Notes: generated by a model from the letters alone, not told the origin. A stretch of DNA of 64,000 nt from Klebsormidium nitens (GCA_000708835.1 DF236969.1:186001-250000), one strand, 5' to 3'; positions 25,001 to 38,143 are shown, counted from the stretch's first letter. Made by a program: numbers and translations.

Positions 25001-28000
25001 CGCTGATCCAGCCGTGGGCGTGCAACTTTGCTGCTGTTCTCCGCGAGGAAACGGTCGCGGCAGACGCCGCATGGCCGCAGAAAGGGCACGAAGCGGAGGT
25101 TGCGGACGAACCGCAGCTGATCGAGATTCCGGACGCCCGGGTCCGCGCGCTCGTCGAGCGGATGCCGAATCTGCAGAACCTGCGGAGTAGCTACACCGAA
25201 GAGGAAGAGGAGCTGACGTCACCTCTTCCGTTGGCGCCACGGACGAGCACCGAAGTGGACAGAAGAGGATCGGTGGAGTCCGGGAGGGGTTCCGTTTCCG
25301 GTGGCCAGAAGCAGGAGGGTTCCGTTCGGAAAGGCTCGACGGAACAACCCAGCTCTCCGGGGAGAAAAGAGCGGGCAGGCAGCGGCTCGAAAGAGGAGTC
25401 CGTCCGGAAAGCCTCGCTTGAGTCGACACTGACCACTAAAAGACCAGCGGCAGAGAGCGTCTCGAAAGCCGAACCAGAGCGGAAGGGCAAGGAAGCGAAA
25501 GTGGCTCCTGAACCTTTAGAGACCCCTTCCTCCAAAGTCAAGCCAGCTGACGACATCAATGCTGTCCAGAAGAGTTCCGTTGGGGTGCTCATGGCCGGGT
25601 GGAAGGAAGCGGAAAGTGAGCTACAAGGGGATGCCGGCGGACAATCAGCGTCAAGCCGGAGCATAATCAGGAGGATGCTGGACCGCACTTTCAGCGACAT
25701 CAGCACCGCAAGCAGCACGGTCTCTTCCAGGGCATCGCGGGACGAAGATGACGCCGACCGAAGTCTACGGAAGCGGAGCGGAACGGAACCGGAAGCCAAG
25801 CCCATGTCCCCGAGCGAGCAGACCCTGCTCTGCCTCTTCCAGATCACGAGAACCTGCGGCTGGCCCCCCGCACATTCCCACCTTCTCCGGGGGGTCTGGC
25901 AAGGCCTGCTTTTAGCCCCCCAGGCTGAAAAAGTCGGCGTCGCGAGCTTCGTGACCGATTTCCTGCTGCTCTGCCATATGTCCCGGGCGGAATCCCCCGA
26001 GACTGCGTACGTGCCCCAGGGGTCGAAAAAGCAGCCGGGGAACGAAGCCCCGGGCAGAAAGCCGGCCGGAGTGGGGCTGGATCAGCGCCTGGCGAAGCTG
26101 TTGCTGGGCTACTTGCTGGAGACGGACTGCGGGGAGGCCGTACTGCAGCGGCTGGTGGATGGCGTGCGCACCTACACTCTGGTAAGCCTCCGGATTACGA
26201 GCTTTCAATTTGATTCCTCTCACAATTTATTCCATTGAGAGGAGTCTAAGCAACAGTACGACTGCAAGTTTGACTTTACGCACGCCACGAATGTTTTGTC
26301 TGGGGCCCTACGGGTTGCTTTACACGTGTCAGCTGCTGCCTTCAAAGTAGCATCGCCGCTGGCAACAGCAAACAAGAGACTCAGGACTAGTTTCCTGAGC
26401 TGAGTTATCGAAAGCTTCAATACATGTAAACTCAAACAGAACACTCTTGACATGCCTAAACCGACCCCAACTTCCATTTCTAACAGACGACGTCAGGTCT
26501 CGACGACGGCCCGATGTCTCTCGCGTGGGAGAGCGCGTCCCAGTTCGTGCCCCAGCCGGTCGGCCAGAAGGAGCACAGTGCTCTTCTTCTGCTCGCGGAT
26601 GCGGCGTATCACCAGGACACGCTTCTCGTCGCGCATTTGCCGCAGCTCCTCCACGTGGCGATCGTCCTGCTGCGGCCACGCGCCGAGCACCTCTGGGCGC
26701 ACCGGGCCGCCGGGTCCTTCAACCTGTGAGTAGCACGGTCTTCAGAACGGCCTCTGAAACTAATGAGTATCACCGAGTCCGATCGTGCTGTCTGAGAGCT
26801 CAAGATGCTTCTGAGATACACTGATGGGCCGTTTACAGCCTGTTAGTCGCACTAAGAATCCTTTCCGTGTCTCTCTCTGGAGATGCCGATTCGCTTTGCC
26901 GCCTTTTCCAGCGCTTTTCTATGATGCAAAGTCACGAAAACCTGGCCGTTTAGGCGCTGGCAAGACATGCTCTTATCATCGTCGACACGGCCTCACTGAA
27001 ACTGATATGCTTTTGAAGCTCGCTTCCTTGATAAGCAAATAGCCAGCTATACATTGTTGTCTTGTCCTGCGGACCGACGATGAACTTTTGCTGGCCCACT
27101 CGTCTTGATCTCCTGCGCACGGCACCACATGCTACTTGCAATCGCGGGCTGAACGGTGGCGACTTCTGTCTGCAGCTGCTTAGGGAGCCACTCGCTCATC
27201 TCGTACCTTCTCCATTCCCTGGCGGTGCGCTACGCGCCCAGCAATCTCGCGCGCGAGCGCGCCCAGACCTTTTTGGACACCTACTACGGTCCGGAGGACC
27301 CAAATCGAGAAGCAGGCGACCGGGCTGACCGAAGCAAGGCAGACGCACAAAGTGAGCTCCCAGCGCCTTTCATGATTTGATTTCAAGGACATTGGTTTCA
27401 ATTGTCAATTACACTTCTCTAGACCTGGGTATGGTGTACAATCGGGTGGTGTACACCTTGCCTTTTCCGGTATCTGACTTGGCCAGCCGCTTAATAACGC
27501 TCCTGCACCATTAATATTCTACTCTCCGTTCCTGTCAAAATTCCTACTATTCACTAGGAGAAACCCTTTCTTCAATCCGCAGCTTCCAATCAGGACAGCA
27601 TTATTACCGTTTCTTGCCCTTGTTCACAGAAACAATTCGAAAAAGAAAAAGCTCTCTCTAGATAATCTTGGAGGTTAAATAAACACATCTTCACACCCGT
27701 CTCTTGCAGGAGCTTCCGCAGACCCCGAGGAGCGCCTCACGACGTCCTACCTCTTCGAGCTCATCTCCCTCCTGCAGCCGTTCCGGCCGGAGCTCCGGGC
27801 GGAATGGGCGGAACAGGCCCTCAGCTGGGCCGCCGGCGCAGTCGACAAGCGCATCGTCGTCGACAGCCTGCGCGTATTTGCGGTGGTCAACAAGAGCGCT
27901 CACGTAGGCACGCTTGCGAAAGTGGAGCGGTTGCTGCTAGGGGCGGTGCGCATGCGGGACTACGTGGTGGCTGATAGCGTTCTCGACGTGTTTGCAAAGG

Positions 28001-31000
28001 TGAGGAGAAGTTTCGGAGGTACAAATGACTGCAGGTTTGGACACTTTGCAACCTGCCAGATGTAGAAGCTTGTGAGGGGCAGGTTTACATTGATTACCGA
28101 AAGGAGCAGTGTGGGTAGCTAATTTTTCAAGGCGGGAGCCTCCGGGTATGGTCAAGCATCTGCCCATGTCAGTTCAGCTGATTTGTCCGGATGCACCGAC
28201 GTTTTCAGGGTCATCGTAAATATTGATTTACATCACGGCCTCAAAGTGGACTCCGAAACCGGACAATTTCTGTATGGGGCTTTCAAGAGTGCAAATAGCA
28301 GAACGGGGGGAATTACGCAGCGGCACCGCACCCATTGGTTCAACCTGAAAATACCCGAAAACTCCAAGAGGAAGCGGCCGACAGATGTGGTTCCACCCGA
28401 CTGTTCCATCGATTTTCCTCTGCTCGTACATAAATCTTTGAGACCTGAAGAAAACGTTCCGAGAGTTTCGAAATCAAGTTTCAAGAAGGCTCGAAGGCTC
28501 TGACGGATGTGGTAATCCTAAGCAGCTCCTTGAAGCTTGGAACGGCCGGCCTTTCGCAGGTCGTCGCCCGCCTCTGCCGGCAAGACCCCTCCCGCTCCGC
28601 GGACTCCCAAAGCGTACCCCCGAGCGGCGCCTGGGAGCACGTGACGGCGTCCGCACTGGCCGCGCTGTCCTGTACGAACGTCCGCATGTTCCACAAGGCG
28701 CTGACCATGGCCCAGGTTAGTATCACAAAGTGCCAGTCGAAGGCCCGAGAGTATCCTTCGCACCGTCCATTTCTTTTTAGACGGCTCACATTGTATCTGG
28801 CGCAATAGTGGGCGCTACAAACGTCTCGCTTCACGGCAGGACTTGCAGATGGGTAACCAAAACTAGGTCAATGCCAAATGGCTGCAGAACCAGGTTTGAT
28901 CAGGATTCTAAGAGAAGGTGTTGGCACGTCTGCCCGGACACAGATTCAGCTTGACCTTGCTACTAGCCCCCTTTTGGGTCAACGCCAATCAAGTTCGACT
29001 TTCGGGCTGACGGTCATGGTTGCCCTCGGAGCATGGAACCGGCTGCTAACGCGCAAAAGACATCAAGTTTGGGTTCCGGGCAGACATGCATGGTTTTTCT
29101 TGAAGCACGGAACCGGCTCCTAACGCGCTTTGTGACCCTGGATCAGGTCCTGATCGAGGCGCGCCCCGAGGGAGCCCGCGACGTGGCCCTGGACGAGTTC
29201 TGGCGAGTGGTGGGGGGCCCGGTGGATGAGACCGTGTACGAGCTGCTTTTCCCCGGGCTGCTGGACGAGAAGACGGCGCTCGGGACGCTGAGCCTGCTGG
29301 AGGTGAGGGGCTGGCGGGCGGGTTTGGAAAGTTACTTTCACCGTTGATGTTTGTTTTCGAACTGTCCACATTTTTTAATAGGAGGCCTAAACGCTTTGAT
29401 GCGCCACAAAGGTGCACATACTGCAAATTCAAGTGTAGTACGGAGGCTGTCATATGGTCAAAAATTGCTACTCTACCCATTCACTGAAAATTGTGTTGAG
29501 AAGGGTGCTGAACGTCGAATATCAGGGAGACTGGCCCAATGGGCTGTCGCATCAATTGTGCCGCACGTTTTGCAATTTCGGCAAAAGGGATTTGGCTGCG
29601 GCCAATGCGCTCACGGTTTTCGCCTGCACCAGTCCTCGCGGCACTTCAAAAGCTTTCAGCTTGTTGTACCGGGCCAAGAGTCTGTCGTTTTACCGACGAG
29701 TTATTACAAGAAGCCAACAAAGAGAGTGCTGTGATACAAATAAAGAAAGCTGATGTTTGACGATGCGCAAATGCTTTGCCTCACAGAATTGCGTAAAGCT
29801 GCGCTCAACGCTAATCTACTCTACTAGTTGACCCTACCAGAAGCTCTGTCTATGCACAACAGCGCAGTATGTAAGCTCTCCCTTAAATCTCGAGCATCCC
29901 TTCCACTCCTGCAGACCTTCGCTAAGGCGCACGCAATCGCTCTTCCGGCGGACAATAAGCTGACGGTCATCGTGCTACTGCTCAACACCGCCCTCATCCA
30001 CTCCGGGCAGACCCAGCGATGCGCGGAGGCGTTGCGAATCGTCGACAGCAGCGGGTGCGCGCTCGCCGACCTGAGCGCGATCTTTACCGCGCAGATGACG
30101 GGGAAGTACCAGAAAGCAGGTGAGCTATCACAGAGAGGAAGGAGGAAGCCCGTTTGTTGCACGAAACGAACCTTGTCGGTGAATGTCACACCACAAACGC
30201 CCCGGCTACCAAAGTTGCGGCACGCTTACCGCTCGTCCTTTGTTTGGTTGGACGAGCGTACTTCTAGAATTGCTGCTGGCCTGTCTTCAGGTCGAGTCTG
30301 TCTCGCTCTTAGCCTGACTTACAAGGGCTGATCCACTCTGAAAGGAAACCAACAACTGCAATCCTTCATCCTGATCACCGCATGCCGCTCCTCAGGTCCT
30401 ACTTCCTTCAACCCGGCCCCCCCGCCGCCCACCTCCCCCCGCAAGAACCGGACGACCAGCTATACATACGGCCAGCGAGACAAAGGGCTCGGTTCTCCTC
30501 CAACCAGCGATTCAGCCTCGTCGGCGAAGAAAGAGCCGGATGGAACGGACGGGACCTCACGGACGGCTTCGGACGCGAACGGAGCGTCGGAGGAGGCGAC
30601 ACGTGTCATCAGGCGGCGGCCCAGCCGGCACGCGTTCCTGGAAGCCTTCTTTAACGGCTTTGCGCTTGCGTTCCCGAGGTGCGAGATCATGTCTTCCGCA
30701 CAGCGATTACACGGGAATTTATCCCTGCACGCCAATTTGGAAGCCAAACCTTTCGCCGGCTAAAACGCACCTAACACTTCCCCCTCGTCTTATTTCTCTA
30801 TCTTCGCACCTCCCACTCTATCCATGACTCCGAGACTGACTTCTGCGCGTTCCTTTGTCTCTCTTTTTTACAAAAATCGGAGACGGACGTAGCCTTTCTA
30901 TTTCCTCGAGTCTGAGCGGCTTTTGAAAGTTACAGAAAGCATGGAAAGATGGAAAGATGGAAAGATTTTTTAAAAGAACTTCCTCTGTGTTTTGCAGCGA

Positions 31001-32561
31001 GTACACGTGGACCTTCTCCCTGCACGCCCTGCTCGCGCTCGTCGGCCGGGGACCGTCCGCCTGGCGCGTGCCGCTCACGGACGTCCTCAGCAGCCTGCTG
31101 CACGCGCGCGCGCACGCCTGGACGGACGCCAACTTCTCGGCGGTCGCTGACGTCATTGCTGACGTCCCCACCGCCCGGCCGGCGGACGACGGGGATACGA
31201 AGCGCAGTCAGGCGCGCGGCGACATCCGGGCGCTGCTGAGGGAGCACGCGTCGCCGGCGGTCGCGCAGGTGAGCACTTTGCGGACACTCTGCTCAGAATG
31301 TTCGGGCTCCCGTTTGAATTCTGTGAATAGGGCTGCATTTATTCGGGCTCTCGCTTATTAAAAACTGCCACGTTTGGTCATGGAGACGCAAAAGTGCCTC
31401 TTCACGTGCATCAGGAGGTAAAAAGCTCATGGAATGAAATGAATCAGAAGTACAGGGAAGGAAGAACAGACGCGAGGCCGCTGCAAACCCGGGTTAATGG
31501 GCGAGCAAGCGAATCGACCATTATATAAAGGCTACCGAACGAGAAGAAAGCCTTCGAAGCACGGTGATTGAGCGAGCAGAAAAAGCATGCACAACGACGG
31601 GCGGAACATCGTCTTCAGAATTTGAAGCGCCCCTTTTGTCACTCTCTTGCAGCGCGTTTTGGATGCAATCCGCCCACTCGAGACTGGCAAAGAGAAGCCA
31701 GCCTCTCCCGATCCCCGAACCATGTTGAACCTCCCCCCCGGAAAGAGGCCGCCGGGACCGGCAGCCACCGCGCCCAACCCGCCGGGCGCGCCCGGGGAGT
31801 TCCTACCGGGCTACTCGGCAGGCAGTGACGCCGCACTTTCCAGACTGAAGCGCGCCGAGAGGTGGCTGGAGTATTTGATAGCGAAAGAACGGAGACAGAG
31901 AGATGCGAAGCGGACTCCCCTCCAGGGTGGGGGGGTAAGCTCAGGTGGGGACAAACCTCTAAACGAACGGGATGTCGAAGCTCTCAGTCGACCCGATCAG
32001 AGGAGCTCTAGTAGGAGCCTTCCGCAAGAGTCCCCAGGGGATCATTCCGTGGGCAGTGCTTCCAGGCGGTCGAGCGCGGGGCCTGAGGCGAACATGGCAA
32101 TAAGAGCGGACCCACGACGCGGTGTGGCGGTAAACTCACGGCAAAACTCGACCGACCCGGGTAATTCCGGTGGACCATTGTTGCGGCTCGCCCAGCCGAC
32201 GGAGAGCTCCGCCCGGCGGAACAGCCTGACAGCGGACGGAACGATGAAAGATGCGTTCGTCGACAGTCTTAGACAGCAAGACAGCAGCAGGGATAGGCCG
32301 CTCAAAAATGGTCAGGCCGTTGCGCAGAACGGTGGGCAGGGGCCGGTAAACGGACAGCCCGTGAGCATAAAGGGCTTACTTAGCAAAAGCAAGATAGGGA
32401 AAGAATGCGCGCTCAGTACACAGGTAGGTACAGCACCGCTTCTTCCGTCGGGGAAGACGGCCCTCGTTTCAGACATCCAAGGGGACAGTGGGCCGGTCGA
32501 CATTACGGTTGAAGAATGGACCTTGGGATCGTCGGGTCATTGGCAATCAAGCACTGCATAG
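16060..32561 (+). CDS. Furry-family cell morphogenesis protein (MOR2/Tao3/FRY type), 27 exons, 2,732 aa
   Basis: Furry proteins are giant HEAT/ARM scaffolds that act with NDR kinases and control polarised growth and microtubules. Exons: 16060-16298, 16497-16648, 16924-17190, 17375-17580, 17842-18057, 18270-18431, 18730-18921, 19089-19175, 19517-19731, 19994-20125, 20362-21196, 21525-21836, 22106-22297, 22577-22732, 23064-23295, 23599-23753, 24165-24461, 24715-26181, 26487-26725, 27176-27351, 27710-27999, 28560-28715, 29147-29302, 29915-30119, 30396-30678, 30998-31268, 31653-32561. All 26 junctions keep phase and the total is 8,199 nt. Family evidence is best in the middle and C-terminal parts: the repeat ending in LIQPWACNF (exon 18), the LLLLADAAYHQD block (exon 19), SYLLHSLAVRYAP (exon 20) and the solenoid of exons 21-24. 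The N-terminus is divergent. Long Ser/Glu/Lys-rich inserts lie in exons 11, 18, 25 and 27. The land-plant form is about 2,150 aa. Least certain are the acceptors of exons 17 (24165) and 22 (28560). A split into two genes is possible but the phase closure argues against it. Confidence 0.85.
29034..29128. repeat. Direct repeat of about 20 bp inside a Furry intron
   Basis: The word ggaaccggctgctaacgcgc at 29034-29054 recurs at 29109-29128 with a single change, about 75 bp apart, just before the acceptor of exon 23. It is intronic, with no known role. Confidence 0.7.
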
Positions 32562-33118
32562 ATATAGGGGACATCCACAAGGTTGATTGCGGGCGCTTGA
32601 TTGTCCAGTTCTCTGTTCCGGATCATGCAGTAAAGAGATCCGACTTTCCAAGGGGCACGTTGGTATATCAAAAGTGCGATAAAAGGGCTGTGTAGCATAT
32701 GAGCCTGGTGAAATGTATGGACGTTCTTGAATTGCCACTTAGACTAGATAGAAGCCCGGGTTGGATATTTTAATTGTATAATGGAACAATTGGGACGGTG
32801 GCAGTACTGAGCCATTCTTGTATCTCATAATGCATATATACACGTCGCCGCCCGCGGCGATGACTTCAATGCTTCAACTCGCAAAGGTTGCATTGTTAAA
32901 TCGATAATTAACGCATGCAAATTATATGACCCCGCGATACAAACTGCGTCAGTACACTCACGAAACATCATCTCAACGCGATATATGCGGCGCTAGTGCG
33001 CCGCGACATCCGATCTGCAGATTCGCAGTCACTGGGAAGTGATCGCGCGCTATATAAGTTCCTCGATCCAGATGCTAAAAAACGATTCTTGCTAAGTTTT
33101 TGAGTCTGCTAAGGTTTT

Positions 33119-33154
33119 AAGTCTTACTGCAATTAAGTCTTACTGCAATTAAGT
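33119..33154. repeat. 16-bp tandem duplication
   Basis: The unit aagtcttactgcaatt occurs twice head to tail (33119-33134 and 33135-33150) and continues for four more bases. It is non-coding. Confidence 0.9.
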
Positions 33155-33543
33155 GTGCAAACCTGCAACTGCAAAACTGCAATTGCTAGGTTACCTAAAT
33201 TATCGAGTCTTCTACTGTCCGACACTTTACCGACATGGTGGGCCAAATGCTTCTTGGAATCCATACAGTCTCATGCAAATTGTCGTCACAAAATGAGCAC
33301 AACTCTGATTGCTCAAACATTGAGCATGGAGCTGCCTGTTAACCTTGACGACAAACGTTCAAGTCTGCTGGCCTCTCTTTGTAACAATGACCAGTCCGAC
33401 CAAGGTCTTGCGACTAAACGATTGCAAAGGCTCAGTGTCAGATAGGATCTGCCATATGAAAATCCTGACATTCTTCGCAAGTTAGAGCTCAACATCCAAT
33501 CGTTGACTTCGTTAAGTGCCAACTAAGCTCGACCCGTGACTAT

Positions 33544-33574
33544 GAATTGAATTGAATTGAATCAAATTGAATTG
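33544..33574. repeat. AATTG pentamer microsatellite
   Basis: About six units of a gaatt/aattg pentamer, interrupted once by a tcaaa variant. It is non-coding. Confidence 0.85.
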
Positions 33575-33928
33575 CTTCTAACATCGGTTCGGAGCCTTGC
33601 TCGGCTAAGTCGACGGATTGTTCTTGCTATGCTAAGCCTTGAGAATGCTACTTCTCCTCTCGGTACATATGTGCAGATACTTCCCTATAGCTAAGCTATC
33701 TTCCATATTGGGGAAAGTTTAAAGGCTTTTTGTGCACCTATGCCCAAATAGAGATTGGAAGAGCCTTCTAACATCTTCATAAGCAACGCAATCAAAAACG
33801 AAAATGTATTTCGTCTTCTACTGCACCCGTATCGCAGACTTGGCAAACACTACGGCACCAAGAACACATGGTTTGTGTACCTGCTTGGCAACGAAAGTCC
33901 TCACCATTGAGTCACGCACCCTGTAAGC

Positions 33929-36900
33929 TCATACTTTAAGCAGCTTCGTCTTCACAAACTCATCAAGCAGGTTATTAGGCCGAACGTACGTACTCCCCGC
34001 GAGGATCTCCCGGGCCACCAACCGGTAGAAAGCCGTCGTCCCGTGCAGACCGTCCCAAAAGAGAGACCGGTCAGGATCGTCGCAAACCGAGAACCCGGGT
34101 GCGGAGCACGGGGTGGCCACGTTTGCCGGCCCGCCAGCGCCGCAGCACGCGCGGTCGGCCACTGTAAGACCTGCGGGAAAACGGAATCTTTCGAAGAAGT
34201 TTCAGAAGGGCGTCTAATTACCAAGACGTACGAAACGCGACCTCAGCTTTGCTGGCGCCGCTAGTGTAATCTGCGACCCGACACGATATGTTTGCAGAAA
34301 TCGGAGTTTGCAGGAATCAGAGTTGAAAGCTATAGAGCCACTCGTGAAGCGGTCCGCGTACCGTCGTGCAGCCACGAAGTACGCTGTTGAGGCGCCTACT
34401 GTAAACTGCAATCAATGTGAGTGTCTGGAGTACTTAAATTGCTTCTCTGCCCGAGTGTGTGAATGTATTCGTTACCAGATTTGATTGCAGGAAACCATCA
34501 TCGGAACCCTTCTACAGCTTCCAGTTAAAGAGGTCCTTCGTGACTTTCTCCAATATCAGCTATTCACAACAACAGACCGGGACAAAGACGTCTTCCAACG
34601 TGACCACGTTCACTTGGTCAGATTAGACTCCGTTACCCAAGAGACGCCTTTTCCGGTTCTCTCTCTTTTCCATCTCGAGCTGGGTTCAAAACGTACCAAA
34701 GGCGGCGGGATACGCTATGGCGTCGCTCGTAAAGTTATACAGGTCGCCCAGCAGAACAGTAGCGTTGGGAAGCGCCGCCCCTAGTTGCTGCACCAGCGGG
34801 TCAAACCCCGCGCTCAGGGTTTGGACCACGGGTGCGATCGACGCAAAACAGGTGCCGGTTGGGCTTAGGTTTCGCAGTGCAGGGGCGCAATGGGCGGGTG
34901 GCACGTTTGCTATGAGAATGTTGCGGGCGCCGAGAGCGTATGTGTCCTGCGGAGGGGGGAGGAGAGCGTATGAGAATTGTGCGTCGAGAGCATATGCGTC
35001 CCGTTGGAAGAAGGACGAGGGCGTATTGGAGTCGGGCGCCAAAAGTTTGTTGCTTATGCACAGAGGCGGAGCAGAGCGTATGAGGGGAGGGCAAGAAGCG
35101 CAATCAAAAGGATTATAGAAGTCGGAATGTGGACAGGCAATTGCGTATCCCCTCTGCGACGAAGGCAACCGGACACACCTGGCCGCCGGTTGATTGACAA
35201 TCATGGCACGATAAGGGGAGAAGAGATTGGTCCGCTTTGCGGACAAGTGCAAAAGCTCTCCCTGAATATGCATTCATGGGTGATATACGCATGTCTCCAT
35301 GGTTGGGCGGGAAGAAAGCTGGAGGCTGGTTAGGACCACAATTCGGCGTTCTTATGGAGCCAACAACTCACAAGATTTGCTGTCGCTGTGAACTACTTCA
35401 GGCAGCCGCCTCGAGAAGGCGGCTCACCTCCGGAAGGCGTTTTGAAAGGCAAAGAGGGAATGGAAGCCAACGGGAAACATCGGAGGATAATACGTGCAGA
35501 AAGAAAGTAAGTAGGCTTGCGTACCGTGACTGCCGATCTTATGGAAGCCAGCACTGCCTGCGCAAGCCCGGCGGGGTTCGTCAGCACCTGGACGAAGTTT
35601 CTGAGATCGTTTCCGCCCGTGGCAAACACGTAGAGCGCCGATCCGAAGGCGTCGGGGTGGGGGAACCGGGGAGTGACGTCAGCGGCGGCCGCTGATGTGC
35701 GCCAGTATGTCGCAGAGTCCTGGACGAACTTCGCAAATAGCTGGGTCTGCGAAAAGGGTCGGAGAGACGAGCTCAGAATCATTCGGAAGATAAACAGTGT
35801 TAAGTATCAGATATCCCGAAGCTTGAGGTGGGTCAGAGCTTGGTCAAAGGCTTGTGGTTCGTAAGCAATTTGCCATGGTTCATTCAACCCTGTCTCAAGG
35901 CATATGGAAGAAGGGCTTCCGAGTTGAAGTGCAAGGCCCGCACAAGGTTGCTGATCAGGTCGTGATCCAATTCGCAAATAGAACCTACAGTCGTCCATGC
36001 TCGGTCGGCGTTCATAATCGTGTTTCGACTCCGCTCTTCACAGAACTTCAATTGCCAATGAAAACCCCAAGGCCCTAAAATCCGGAAACCCCAAGACCTG
36101 GTTAAAAAGGGGCATTGCGGTCTTCGGGTTCCCGGTGGAGTTGAGCGCGCCGCTGCCGGCAGACGCAAAGTTGGCCCCGTAGAAAAAGTTGCCACCTGGC
36201 AGCAAAATAGGGTCTCCGAAGGGGAGGCCCAGGAACTCTGCAAGGTAGTCAACGGTGTTGGGGCCGTTGCAGGGGCGCCCGCTGCAGGAAAGAGGTGGGA
36301 TTCTGAATCCGATCCGAGCTTTGTTCTTCCCTCAAAGCCGCTGTGAAAATGCTTTTCGTTGACCGTTCTTACATACCAATCTTATACGGCTTTGAGAATG
36401 GCGGAGACCGAATGCGACTTTATGGTGCGGCGTGAGCTTCGGCATTTTGGGAGTTTCTGAATCCAAGGAGGCACTAAGCATCAAACTTGTTTTCCGGCAT
36501 ATCATCAAACAACTCCACTACCATTGATCTATGTGGAGTTGAGCAGGACTCGAGCAAACCACGAGTTGAGCAGCGGTAACATCTGAAGCGCCATAGATGA
36601 GTTGGAAAAATGTGCTTCTCTCTTGACAAATGAGTTTTGGAAAAACGTAAGTTGTTTTATCTTGATGCCTCGGGATCAATGCCTTACGTGACGTTGAGCC
36701 TGCCTCCGGGCGTCACTCCATTTGGATACCCTTTGGCGGAAGATTCAGGATCGAGAATGACGCTGCGAAATAGAGGACACACTTGAGCTTGCAGACTTTG
36801 GAGCCCTGGTCTTTTTAGCTTACCAATGCCGTCTATAAAGGTCGCTGAAGGTTTGCCTCACGTTCAGTATGACAAAATTTTCGATTGATCTGTTGGAAGG

Positions 36901-38143
36901 ACGGCTGTGAGAGATCCCAAAAGCTCGATCAGCAGCTGATTGCATGTTGCGTAACACTCACAGAAAAAGAATTGTTCATGTCTCTGCTTAAACTCCTCAC
37001 AAACGAGGGTACAATAGCCAGCAGTGAAAAGTCAGATGAAAACTTATACGAGTACATTTATGTGAAAGAACTGGTCCCTGCTTCTTTTGAAAGTATACAG
37101 ATCCAGTATGTTACCAGGCCGCCGGCGGGGCACCTCCTGTTAGGGCTCCCAGAGGAGAGGCGTGTAGCGCTCACATATTTCCCGTATCCACCAGCGAATC
37201 CCCTATAAAGAACGACAAAGACACGTCAGCAATATATGCTTCTTTCTGAGTTCTATGCTGTCCTCGAGGTGTCGCTCGTCAAGCAATCAGAAATCATCGT
37301 TTAATAAGACTCATAGGCGCTCACGCGAATCAGCCCTAAACTTGCAACCACCTTCCGTGTTTGCTTCTGACAGGGAGGTTGCGGTAAGATCAATCACAAG
37401 ATCCTTTTCACGCGCATAAGCAGTCTAAATCGATGCTGGATGATAAGAGCGATGACCATGTGTCTTCGTCTCAGCGTTCAACTTCCATTTTCAGTTGTTT
37501 CTCCTTATGGCTGCTATAGCTAACGTAGAAATGTTTCAAAAATTGCAGACAAGTTGGTTGACCAAGCCAAGCTCCTTGATCTGACGATTCTCCAGTTCCA
37601 ACCAGATATCCGCCAAATACAGCCGTACAACAGTGGGGCACTGGTAATGGCGGAGCACAAAATGATCACATCAAACGTGATTCCCAGCTGATACATTGGT
37701 CTGATCATGCCACCATGACGTGACGCTTTATCTACTTGCTGCTTATTACCACCATCCAATAACTGCCAGAGGGCGTTGTAAAAGTGAAAGCAGGAAAAAC
37801 GGAATGTCAGATCAGCTGAAGCCTTCTGCATATGCTACCGTGTGCACCGACATGAACTATATTGTAAAGAAAACTCACCAAACACAAACAGAGCTGGGAA
37901 AACTGGATAGACCAGGCTTGCTTTATAGACAAAGCCATTTGCAGTCGCATTTAGGGCGACCGCTGGCCCTGGAGATTGGGAAGTATTTGCCGCACTCTGC
38001 AGCAGCCTCCTTCCTATGCCGGAAGACGTTTCCACTGCCTCACCAGGCGTGGCACTGCGTTGATAAAAGTTGAGGCTGAAGGCGGGCAATGCGCAGGAAA
38101 AGACGATAAGAACTGCAAAGAAGTGTATGCGAGGTGCCCCCAT
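33929..38143 (-). CDS. GDSL esterase/lipase, secreted, 7 exons, 421 aa
   Basis: This is a plant-type SGNH hydrolase that cleaves acyl or acetyl esters, probably in the wall or apoplast. Exons (descending): 38143-37879, 37202-37175, 36762-36688, 36281-36098, 35746-35525, 34946-34697, 34170-33929. The total is 1,266 nt with all phases closed. Residues 1-25 are a hydrophobic signal peptide. Block I reads FVFGDSLVDTGN at about 86-97, with nucleophile Ser about 91, and is assembled across the first intron plus a 28-nt second exon. Block II is the GANFASAGSG segment (oxyanion-hole Gly, about 158-168). Block III is GGND (about 228-231). Block V is FWDGLHG, supplying the Asp and His of the catalytic triad near 381-384. 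The LGARNILIANVPP segment is the usual core strand. Length is normal for the family (350-420). The substrate cannot be told from sequence. Confidence 0.94.
37175..37202 (-). other. 28-nt micro-exon carrying the GDS catalytic motif
   Basis: The acceptor ctttatag and the donor GTGAGC bound 28 nt that encode Asp-Ser-Leu-Val-Asp-Thr-Gly-Asn plus partial codons at both ends. Phase is 1 in and 2 out, matching the exons on either side. Without it the protein lacks its nucleophilic serine. Confidence 0.88.

Larger units (their letters stand above)
32562..33928. other. Intergenic region between convergent genes, with simple repeats
   Basis: This lies between the stops of Furry (+) and the GDSL esterase (-). 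It is AT-richer than the genes. It contains a perfect 16-bp tandem duplication (33119-33150) and an AATTG pentamer run (33544-33574). One frame at 33155-33445 is open but has no motif. Nothing else is recognisable. Confidence 0.6.

Noticed and set aside
24150..25847. Minus-strand frames across Furry exons 17 and 18
   Set aside because: They are high-GC shadows. The plus-strand frame gives the family motifs and closes in phase.
28183..28503. 106-codon plus-strand frame between Furry exons 21 and 22
   Set aside because: It lies in an intron, shows no family similarity, and including it would break the phase.
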